64,000 nt of DNA from Piper betle (taxonomy: Eukaryota; Streptophyta; Magnoliopsida; Piperales; Piperaceae). Under the pieces are notes generated by a model. The model was given only the letters and a program-made list of their open reading frames with translations. It was not told where the DNA came from and did no database searches. Within the stretch, counting starts at the first letter, position 1. Every line of letters begins with the position of its first letter. The stretch lies in the NCBI GenBank assembly GCA_033002965.1, contig JAURVB010013561.1, positions 62,001 through 126,000 on the forward strand, read 5' to 3'. Of the stretch, positions 26,664 to 35,839 are shown in pieces. Made by a program: the position numbers and the translations under genes.

Positions 26664-27012
26664 AGTTCGCTTTCCCTGGATGGTATAAGATTTGGAAGTC
26701 GTAGTCCTTCAAATATTCTATCCACCGCCTCTGTCGAAGGTTAAGGTCATTCTGGGTGAAGATATACTTCAAACTCTGGTGGTCAGTGAAGACTTCAAAC
26801 TGGGCTCCATACAAGTAGTGTCTCCAAATCTTCAGGGCAAAAACCACTGCTGCCAGTTCCAAGTCATGGGTTGCATAATTTTGCTCATGAATCTTCAATT
26901 GACGAGAGGCATAGGCCACCACCTTACCTTCTTGCATAAGGACGCATCCTAAACCCAACCGAGACGCATCACTGAAGACTACGAATCCTTCATTACCATT
27001 TGGCAGGGTCAA
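26653..27012 (-). pseudogene. RNase H domain of the Tekay-type pol
   Basis: A 119-codon stretch with the Ty3-type RNase H signature: FSDAS with the first catalytic Asp (residue 15), then a YASRQL segment, [12 protein letters not shown], and FTDHQSLKY with the third Asp, ending YHPGKAN. It degrades the RNA strand during cDNA synthesis. An in-frame TAG near 27047 separates it from the upstream RT connection, and a frameshift at about 26660 separates it from integrase. Confidence 0.92.
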
Positions 27013-27045
27013 GACTGGTGCAGTTGTTAAACTCTTCTTTAGAGA

Positions 27046-27417
27046 CTAGAAACTCTCCTCACACTTACTACTCCATTCAAACTTGACCCCCTTCCTTGTG
27101 AGTTTGGTCATCGGCGATGCTACTAAGGAGAAGTCTTTAATGAATTTCCTATAGTAACCCGCTAAACCAAGGAAGCTTCTGATATCAGTGACTGACTTAG
27201 GTTGTGGCCAATCAGTGACTGCTTTCACTTTTGATGGATCCACTGCAATTCCAGCCTTTGAGACAATATGACCAAGGAAATTTACCTCTCTCAACCAGAA
27301 GTCACACTTTGAGAGCTTGGCGAACAATTGATGTTCTCTTAGAACTTGAAGAGTAATAGACAGGTGCTTCACATGCTCTTCTTCATTATTTGAGATAGAC
27401 CAGAATGTCGTCCACAA
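27046..27417 (-). pseudogene. Reverse transcriptase, C-terminal part (thumb/connection)
   Basis: A frame with [29 protein letters not shown], and [16 protein letters not shown], the standard sequence after the YVDD box in Ty3/gypsy RT. The FVDDIL active-site box itself is at 27401-27418 but in a different frame, so at least one frameshift lies at about 27395. The frame ends at the TAG near 27047. Confidence 0.9.
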
Positions 27418-27992
27418 ATATGATAATAAACTTGTCTAGGTATGCATGGAATACTGTGTTCATGAGTGACATAAAGGCCGTTGGTGCATTTGTTAGACCA
27501 AAAGACATAACCAGAAACTCATAATGTCCATACCGAGTTTGGAAAGCCTGTTTTCTGTATGTCTGACTCCTTTACTCGCAACTGGTGATAACCAGACCGC
27601 AAGTCTATCTTAGAAAATATTCCGGCTATTTTTAGCTGATCAAACAAGTCATCAATCCTCGGTAAGGGGTACCGATTCTTGACTGTCACTTGATTGATTT
27701 TTCGATATTCATCAATACACAGCCGAAGTGATCCATCTTTCTTCTTCACAAAAAGAACAGGGGCTCCCCAGGGTGAAGTACTTGGTCTGATGAAGCCTAC
27801 CTGCAACAACTCTTCTAGTTGACTCTTTAACTCCTTGAGTTCTACTGGAGCCATACGGTATGGTGCTTTAGAAATTGGTGTTGTTCCAGGTGCTAAGTTA
27901 ATGGCGAACTCCACTGCCCACTTTGGAGGTAACCCTCGAAGTTCTTCTGGGAATACATCGGGAAACTCTGCTACCACAAGAATCATGGACAA
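27395..27992 (-). pseudogene. Reverse transcriptase, N-terminal part and active-site box
   Basis: From 27992 the frame carries [14 protein letters not shown], the canonical RT entry, then [25 protein letters not shown] and [12 protein letters not shown] with the first catalytic Asp (residue 130). A frameshift at about 27525 moves the sequence into a second frame, which holds [14 protein letters not shown] and FVDDIL (27401-27418), the double-Asp site. The RT is therefore nearly complete by homology but split into three frames. The ATG used by the open stretch is internal, not a real start. Confidence 0.92.
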
Positions 27993-28019
27993 CTCTTTTG
28001 GGTTTTGACTCCGACTCGA

Positions 28020-28610
28020 CTAAGTTAGCCAGAAAGGCTTTACAACCCTCACCAAATAATGGGCAGTCGAGTTGTTTGGTTTTTCCATGGATTTCCACAA
28101 GTAGGATGCTTCCTCTTGAAGCATGCATGTTGCCAATCTCACTTGATGGTGGTGGGGCACAGACAGAGCCCTAAACGCTTTTTCGGTAATGTCAATCCAG
28201 TTCTCCGCCTTCATTGGATAGATTCCACCAATAAATACCTCAGCTCCATTCTTCCTAAATTTTTCCACAGTGTAGGGTCACTATCATCAACCGCTGGCGG
28301 CACCACTTGTCGGACTACCAGTGGCACTGGGTTTGGATGCTCCCCTCTCGCCCGGGTCTGCTAACCCTACCCTCCCTTGGGCACTTCCCTGACTATCATC
28401 TGGGGTGATTCTGGGACCCGCTACTGAGTTTGAGGCTTCATTCCCTGCTACCACTCTCGGTAACCACTGAACATTATTCTGAACTACAGAATTTGTATTT
28501 TCTCAAGCCTACGCTAGTGCTTGTATGGCCGTCAGGATCTGAGCACATACATTCTTGGTGTTCGCATTGGGTGGAGTAGCTCGGTTTGACTGTCTACAAG
28601 TGCGTGTCAT
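28020..28610 (-). pseudogene. Gag N-terminal region of the Tekay-type element, truncated
   Basis: The likely gag ATG is at 28608-28610, at the expected distance from the PBS (28780-28792). The first ~110 codons are Ser/Gly/Pro-rich and contain two in-frame stops near 28500. The 28268-28020 part has the core gag segment FRKNGAEVF...PMKAENWIDITEKAF...VRLATCMLQEEA. It then jumps, near 28060-28100, to a GCKAFLAN segment that normally lies just before RT. The gag C-terminus including the CCHC knuckle and most of the aspartic protease are therefore deleted. Confidence 0.85.
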
Positions 28611-28779
28611 CTAAAACGTCGAACCATCATGGTTCATTAGTATTTTTTTGTTTCAGTTAGGACTTAGGTTTATCAGCGAATGAATTTGTCAATTAATAAC
28701 ACAACACAGTGGGAAAAGATAATTATTGGACTTTTCAACAAGGTACTTGAGTCATAAAATGTGAGCTAGTGGGAAACTT

Positions 28780-28792
28780 GGCTCTGATAACA
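28780..28792 (-). promoter_or_regulatory. Primer-binding site of the Tekay-type element
   Basis: On the minus strand TGTTATCAGAGCC, one mismatch from the tRNA-iMet-type PBS, two bases after the end of the 5' LTR at 28795. Confidence 0.9.
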
Positions 28793-29084
28793 TCTATAGC
28801 GATCCACCCGAACCGGACCGGGTGTTATTATCGATTCACCATAGCCACATTTATAACACAAGAGAATAATAAGGAAGTCCAATTTTTATTATCGATTCAC
28901 CATACCTAGGTTGGTAAAAAACCACCAACCACACTTTTATTCTTCAGTCCAATGCTGCTCACCTGCATAGGTAATTCCCCATTAGTGATAAAACCACTAA
29001 GCCGCATAATTAAATAAAACAAGTCAATATAATCCTTATTATCATTTCACTCATTTTTGTTATTATTATTACACAAGTCTTTAG

Positions 29085-29480
29085 TAATTATCTCTCAAGT
29101 CATTCTGAGATTAGTAATTTGTCTCTCAGGTCAGTCTGAGATTAGTAAAAGTCGTCTCCCAGCTCATTTTGAGATTAGAAATTGTCTCCTAGCTCATTAT
29201 GAGATTAGGTGGTCTCTTAATTCATTTTGAGATTAGTCATGGTCTCCCAGTTCATTTTGAGATTAGAAATTGTCTCCCAGCTCATTCTGATATTAGGTGG
29301 TCTCCCAATTTATTTTGAGATTAGTCAGGTCTCCCAGTTCATTTTGATATTAGAAATTGTCTCCTAGCCCATTCTGAGATTAGGTGGTCTCCCAATTCAC
29401 TTTCAGATTAGTCATGGTTTCCCAGTTCATTTTCAGATTAGAAATTGTCTCCCAGCTCATTCTGAGATTAGTGCTGACAA
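29085..29480. repeat. ~30-bp tandem array in the 5' LTR, 13 copies
   Basis: Same unit as 22340-22595, counted by AGATTAG or ATATTAG words. Confidence 0.88.
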
Positions 29481-30549
29481 GGCTACCGGTTTGGGAAAAT
29501 ACAACATTTCATATAATTATACCAGTTTGGGGAAATACAACATTTTATTTAATTATACTAGTTTGGAAAAATATAACATTTCAAATAATTATACGGTTAG
29601 TATAATATTTCAAATAATTATATGGACACATAGTAATTTTAAAGGTGCAACCCTGTATCAGACAGTCAATTCCTTGACCCCGACTTCGTTACAGCGCAAG
29701 GTGGTGGAATCTGGGCTCAGGCCGACCAAGGCTACCAACAAGGGGAAATACAACATTTTAAATGATTATACGGACTATACAACATTTCAAATGATTCTAT
29801 GGACCTCGATATTTCTAACTCGCAGCTGCGACCAATGATCATAATCTGAACGAGAATATAAAATTATACATAAGTATAATTTTATTCGAGTAGAAATGCA
29901 TGAAACTAAATATATAATATATATATATCATTATTAAAATTTTGACAACATATCATTAACAATTCAAAAATACTAAATATTCAATTCTCAACAAATCTAG
30001 TGAGATAATTAATTATTCATGTGATATAATCATTTAAGTCCTACTTTACATTTTAAATTAATTATCTGATTCATAATTAATACCTAATAGTTCATAAAAT
30101 AATTATTACTAATAACAAGTACTTAATTTTTCTTTGGGGTGATAATTACTAACCCTGATCTTGATGATTTAGTTGACAGTGATCGTTACCCGACTATAGT
30201 GTAATAACTCATTTTCTACATTACTGACTTGTTATTAAAATAATCACTTTATTTACCTAATATTAAATTTAATATTGTAAAGGTAAAATCTTCATTTTAT
30301 TAATCCCTTATAAACACCCAATTTAAAATTAATCTCTTATAATATGCCGATTAATTATCGACCGTTTATCATTACCTTTTTTTAATTACTTATGTCCATG
30401 TCCATTTCGTCCAATAATTAATTAGTTTAGCAGCTTTAAACATAACCCATTAAAATGATTATTTTTTAAAATTTTATTACGAGTTAGTATTATTTTTTTA
30501 ACTCGAGTCGGTATCGAGTCAACCTATATTTACAAAAGGGCCACCCTCC

Positions 30550-30619
30550 TTCTACTACTTCTTCTTCTTTCTTCTTCTTCTTCTTCTTCTTCTTCTTCTT
30601 CTTCTTCTTCTTCTTCTTC
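30550..30619. repeat. (TTC)n microsatellite
   Basis: About 22 TTC/CTT units within the 5' LTR. The equivalent tract in the 3' LTR (about 23860-23882) has only about seven. A minus-strand poly-Arg/Lys frame here is an artefact of the repeat. Confidence 0.95.
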
Positions 30620-31694
30620 CCATCGCCATTCTTCTCTTCTCCAAAAACAGGTTCGTCCTTCTCCTCCCACCCTTATCTTGGCACCCAATTGAACCACCAT
30701 CTATACATCCTAACAAAGCATAAGATAAAATCAGCAAGTGAGGAGACCTCCTTTCTTGCACCAAACCAGGCATGCTCCTCTTCTCCCAGCCTCAAGACCC
30801 CTCCTTTCTTGCACCTTGCTCCAATTCAGATGTTCCATGACTTCAGGCTGGCATCACAACAGGAAAGATTGGCCACCTTTGGACGTTGCATGGAGTATGG
30901 TCGTCTCCCCACTTCTACACTTCGCCACCATGAATTCAGGCGAGAAGGTCGTCCGTTGTGGGCTGTTCCGGCGGCCTGAACTGCTGTGAAGGAATCCATG
31001 ATGTTTTTGATGAAGTACAACCGGTGTCTACCCCTCTGAATGTCCATTACAGCACCTATTGCAGTAGAACGTCGCCACTTCCATCACCATTGCAACTCCG
31101 CCCATTCACCTCTGCAATTCCACCACCCACCAGAATCCAGGGACATGGCGAGCCATCCCTTCGATCCAGCAACCAGAGGGGTCGTCGGGGGTGTGAGGGG
31201 AAGCCTTGCAAACTTGTTTACAGTTTCCCATCTCGCCAACAATTTGCACCCGTCGGCCATGGACGGGATTTCAGTTTTCCAGTTTAGTTTAGTTCTTTTC
31301 TTTCTTGTTGATTTGAAACTTATGTTACATGATTGACAAGCTTACTATCAATTAAAAATATGCATGCAAGAAAATTAAGAAGAGGGAGATAGGAAGGATA
31401 CCCCAAGTAAGGAAGAAACACCGGCAAGGAAGAGGAGAACTAGGCGGCTAAGGTGAAGAAGATGCCCCTACACCCATATGTGAAAAATGATGTCCTCTTT
31501 CAAATTTATAAAATGAAAATGACGGTTAGGGTATTTGAAAACACCCCTAGACCCGTATTTCCTTTAACCGGTTAAAGAATAAAATGGGTAAATAATTAAC
31601 CGGGTAAAGAATATAACACGTTCGGTCCATCCCAAACCGCATTTGGTCCTTCCCAAACAGCGTGTTCGTCCATTTTTTTTTCACGGACTTTATA

Positions 31695-31756
31695 GTGTGG
31701 GATGGTCGTCTTCTCGTCTCGACGAGCTCCCAGTTGTAACACTAACCCGTTGCAAC
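31695..31756 (-). mobile_element. Interior of Tat/Ogre-like element, 62-bp middle piece
   Basis: Short host segment between the Tekay element and the LTR-B solo LTR. It carries the right copy of the GTGTG duplication at its left end and GCAAC at its right end. Confidence 0.5.
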
Positions 31757-34274
31757 TGTAACACCTCATTTTATGGCCCAAGAGTGGACCGAAGTAAGAT
31801 GTTATAATTTGGAAAACTATTCTTTAGACTACTCTCATACAAACTTTACAGAAGTGGATCTCAACCCTATGGGACACTTAAGATGGACAACCTTACAGGG
31901 TTTCATCACATATGCATGCTGATTCATACTAGCATTGAGAGACTCTTTAAAGTTATGGATCCTATATGATCACCCCCCGCTGCAACAGAGGTAGAACCTC
32001 CCTTGCGACTATGAGTGATGACTTAAAAAATACTGATGATCACTCTCAAGTATAGAAGAGGCACACCCCCACTGTTGTTTTGAGGTTGCATGTTGTGACA
32101 TAAACCTTTTTTTACAACTTGGTTTGAGTTATTCGTTACATTTCTTAATTTCTTACATGTGGATGAACGCAAAGATAACAATGTTTATGGTTACCTATTC
32201 CACATACCCGACATGTGCGAGAAAATTATAACATAATAAAACACAACATCATCGCAGGCTAAGGCATCAAACCCTAGCACCCAGACTTCACATGGGTCTT
32301 CAAGCAGTGTGAACCGTGTGCTCTTCCTACCCACGTTTCTTTATCACACACACAGACAACTACAACAAATATGTTTCACGTACTTAGTAAGCTCCTCATC
32401 ATGTTTTGGGACTTTGAGGTTTATACTTTGCAAACAATGGTAAGAGTGCCCCAAAGTGTGTCTGCCCCACAATAATAATGCGATCATATATAAAACACAT
32501 GTTGTAACACCCCAATTCGGCCTGAAGGAAATGTGATGATCAATCCAAATAATTCTAGTGCATTTAACTTTTCTCTGGCCGAATGATGTTACCGTAACTA
32601 AATCTTGTCCTCAATCTCTGACGCAACTTTGCTCTCCATGCTATGACATGTGGTCTCCGTACAGAGCTAAGAACATGTATAAGTAGTTGTCTATCTGTAA
32701 GGTGAAGTAACTACGTGGCCTTTGCTTTCACTATAAACACAAATGAATATAGTCTTCATAGATTTTTCAATTGAAATCATAGAAACAAGATTGTGAACCT
32801 AGTTCCTATACACTCTAACAATCTGAGTCAATTAATCCACCACGATGAATTTTGTTTAACTTCAAATTTTACAAGTTTTTAGTAGACAGTTGTGAGTTAT
32901 TAGATAATTTTGATGGACTTTTATGTGGTCTTTTAATAAACCTAACATCTAGCTCAACACAAAATATAGACAAATACAACAAAAACAGAATAGGAACACA
33001 CTATGGGTTTACAATTTTGTTCAGGCATTAATTTAGCTCATTTTAGCTTAAAAAATTTATGAGATGATTCTAACATCAAGCATAACAGATGAGTATCAAG
33101 TAGATCATAAAATGAAAGCCACAATAAGTAGTAGAAAATTGGGTAAAAGGACGATTTGGTCACTGGAACCTTGAAAGCTACCACCATTAGTTCAATTTCG
33201 GACCTTCTCATGATCATCCATGCCAAATAAGTCAATATTCTCAACATATAACTTGTAGATCAATGTAGTAAAAAACAAAAATACTAAGATCATATAAATT
33301 ACGAAACTAGTGCATATCTAGACACACTGATGATGTAAACATCATAACTATTAATCTAAAAATGAAAATGGCATGAAACTACCTCTTGATGATATTTAAT
33401 AAATAGATCTACATGATAAAAATACCATAAAAATACAAACAACCACATTAATAGACAATCAAGAAGAGAACTTAATCAAAGCTAAAAATGGAAAGAAACA
33501 TACCACAAATGAGCCAGGGGGAGGTCATTTGTAGTTTTCCCACTCCAAGTCCTTCAAAACTTGAAGCAAAATGCTTAGTAATGCTCCAAAAGGTTGAGAA
33601 GAAGTGAAAAGAGGGATGAAATGGCTGGGAGGACGTTGAGGGTGAGTGGAGTGGTTGGGTTGGAGCGAAAAGGTCAGGATGTATAAAAAAGAGGGTGGTT
33701 GGATAGGTGATGTCATAGGCATGGGTTCCACGCCTAAAGATGTATGTTGGGATTTGAATTTTAAATCAAAAAGAAGGGAAATTTTTGGTGGTTTATAAAA
33801 TAAACAAATAAATACAACATATAAAAATTCTCAAAATAAGGCAAGTCATAGGCGTAAGGGTGCTTTGATAGCGTCTTGGTGTCTATGGTCTGTACTTGAG
33901 TATCAAATTTAAACTATGTCTGGGTGCAAGGGCACTAGCATGATGCCTTTTGTGTTCAGTCCTCATTTGCATCATTTTAGGTTGTTCCACTGAAAACATG
34001 TGAACAAACACGAACACCACACACAAAAAGTTACCATACATGCAAGGGACTCGGTCCTGAGGTCTAACTAGACCTGAGTCGACCGAACCAAAAATAAAAA
34101 AAGGTGGGGCACATAGCATCAGACAGGGGCAACAAAGCTGAAGGACCTAAGGCTAGGGTAACTTATACATACCTAGATACCATGCATAAATACGTAGTCA
34201 TAACCTAACCGACTCGATCTATGTCCTAACCTAACCGAAATTAAAATCATTAGACAAAAAGCCCAGGTTTTATA
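31757..34274 (-). mobile_element. Solo LTR of family LTR-B, minus strand
   Basis: On the plus strand it opens TGTAACACCTCATTTT and closes GGTTTTATA, the inverse of the LTR at 14208-15686. Flanking pentamers GCAAC (31752-31756) and GCATC (34275-34279) match at four of five positions, consistent with a decayed target-site duplication. No PBS or coding region accompanies it. Its middle (about 32506-33715, 1.2 kb) does not match the ~380-bp middle of the plus-strand copy and opens with its own TGTAACACCCC word. It therefore looks mosaic or contains another insertion. Confidence 0.72.
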
Positions 34275-34698
34275 GCATCTGAGCGAGCACTTGTTGGATC
34301 ATATCCTCTATTTCTCCAATAGCTTCATTCTATACTTGTCCTCCACCTAGTTGATTTGTTGATGTCAAAAGCACTTGTTCAGCTTCTGATGGTAGGTTCA
34401 TCTCTTCATTGCTTCTTATACTAAGTCCTCTCATCTCAGCACGCTTCTGCTTGGAGTAATACCTCCTTCATTTCCTTTGTTGAGTGCCGCTTTAAGTTGT
34501 TGGATTCTTTTGGACACATTTCCCACTACGTGGTGGCTTGGTTCCATGTTTGCTTCAAATTGGTTTTGCCCTCCTTGAGTTGATGTGGATGGATCATCTT
34601 CATTAACACTCCTTTGTCATGACACATTCCTCGTCTCTGGTGTCATTTCTTCTTGCTTGCACAAAATTATTTAAACAACACTGCTACCTTTTAGCTGG
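34275..34698 (-). mobile_element. 5' interior (leader/gag start) of Tat/Ogre-like element
   Basis: Minus-strand sequence directly after the PBS. It is AT-moderate and resembles a non-coding leader leading into a gag start, but stops occur in every frame and no domain is recognisable. Confidence 0.5.
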
Positions 34699-34716
34699 TC
34701 CCCAATGGAGTCGCCA
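34699..34716 (-). promoter_or_regulatory. Primer-binding site, tRNA-Arg type
   Basis: Minus strand TGGCGACTCCATTGGGGA. This closely matches the PBS I recall for Tat/Ogre/Retand-group elements. It lies five bases from the LTR edge at 34722 and sets the orientation and the Tat/Ogre assignment. Confidence 0.75.
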
Positions 34717-34721
34717 AAATA

Positions 34722-35838
34722 TGTTCGGGAGTGTGATTGCCACCACCGCGATTTCTCTTCACTTCGGGTTAGATGAGTGGGTCAGGTGGGACCAAAAGCG
34801 CCCTTGTCAGGCAAAGAAACCATGCGAGCAGAAAATAAAATAAAATCCCTTGAGCGAGGAAAGACACAAGAAATTTTTACCTGGTTCCTTAGGGTTCAAC
34901 TCAAATCCCTAGGTCAGTCCGCGGTGAGATTGATACTTACAATCTACTATTTATTCTTTAATTTTATAGTTTACACAAAATAGTGAATTTTGTCGCCTTT
35001 TAGTTGACTCACCTTTAAAATCTTTGACTCCAATACCCTAGTTCATCCCCTTCTTATCATCAAATCTTCAAAATAACCTCCCCATTGCGTTTGGAATGTC
35101 CAAAAATGATGGGGTAGCAAGTTTGCCTCAATCCGAGGTCTTGAAGGTCTTCAAATTTTTTTCTAGAGTGAGGGGAGTCTAGTGAAAGTGTTGGTCTACC
35201 AAGCAGCAGCCTAGGTTGGCCTTATGCATGTTGACAAGGTAGCTGCTTGATACTGTTTGCTACTACTATGCTGCTCTGGTGAGCACCTTCTCGAAGCTTT
35301 TTCAGTGACGGAGGGCTTCTCTGGCAGGGTTGTGTCAAGGACATTCCAAACTCTGATCTGGTGGCCTTAGATGTCGCCCGAGATGGATCTCCAATGAGGG
35401 GCTCCTCCCCTTCCTTCTTCCTTTCCTACTTCTTCTTCCTTTCTTCTTCTCTTGGTAGCAACGTTGAGCCCCCACTTTGGATTCCTTCAAAAAGCTCTCG
35501 GCTGGGTGGTGTCAAGGGGAACTATAAGGTCGGCAATAATGGGTTGGGGGGTCGCTGGAGATGGATCTCTGGTGAGGGGTTCCTCCCCTTCTCCTCTCTT
35601 CTTGTCTGCTTCTTTTCTTCTTTAATTTTCTTCAAAGCTACAAGCTCCCCCTTCTCCTTCATCGTTTGGCTATTTATAGACGTCCGGGGAATTTCTCAGT
35701 TCTACAATTAGAGGCCTCAAATCAGGCCTCCTCAAACTCCTATCCTCATCTCTTGGTTGATTCTGTAGTTGATGGCATGAAATCTTCACTCGCCTCCTCT
35801 TATCCATTCCATCTTCCTTTGATTTCTGGAACCGCCCA
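34722..35838 (-). mobile_element. 5' LTR of Tat/Ogre-like element, minus strand
   Basis: Homologous to 19708-21420 but about 600 bp shorter, lacking most of the 20160-20990 GC-rich block. Its right edge runs without a clear terminus into the LTR-B copy at about 35840, so the outer end and target-site duplication are lost. Confidence 0.65.
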
Positions 35839-35839
35839 T

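Larger units (their letters stand above)
21923..31694 (-). mobile_element. Complete but inactive Ty3/gypsy element, Tekay/Del-type, minus strand
   Basis: LTRs are 21923-24980 (3' LTR, 3058 bp) and 28795-31694 (5' LTR, 2900 bp). A perfect 5-bp target-site duplication GTGTG is at 21918-21922 and 31695-31699. The PBS is at 28780-28792 and the purine tract (minus strand CCAAGTTGGGGAGAT) at 24981-24995. The interior is only 3.8 kb because the end of gag and most of the protease are deleted. Long LTRs, the pol domain order RT-RH-IN and a chromodomain-like C-terminal tail fit the Tekay/Del chromoviruses. Frameshifts, stops and a mutated integrase site make it non-functional. It sits inside the Tat/Ogre-like element. 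Confidence 0.92.
28795..31694 (-). mobile_element. 5' LTR of the Tekay-type element
   Basis: Homologous to 21923-24980. Differences from its partner are an expanded ~30-bp array (13 against 8 units, 29085-29480), a much longer TTC tract (30550-30619), and two deletions of ~180 and ~195 bp. The GAGTCGGTATCGAGTC module recurs at about 30501-30520. The terminal bases are decayed (TATA in place of TACA at both edges), but the outer GTGTG duplication fixes the right edge. Confidence 0.9.

Noticed and set aside
30555..30773. Arg/Lys-rich 72-codon frame
   Set aside because: Produced by the TTC microsatellite in the Tekay 5' LTR.
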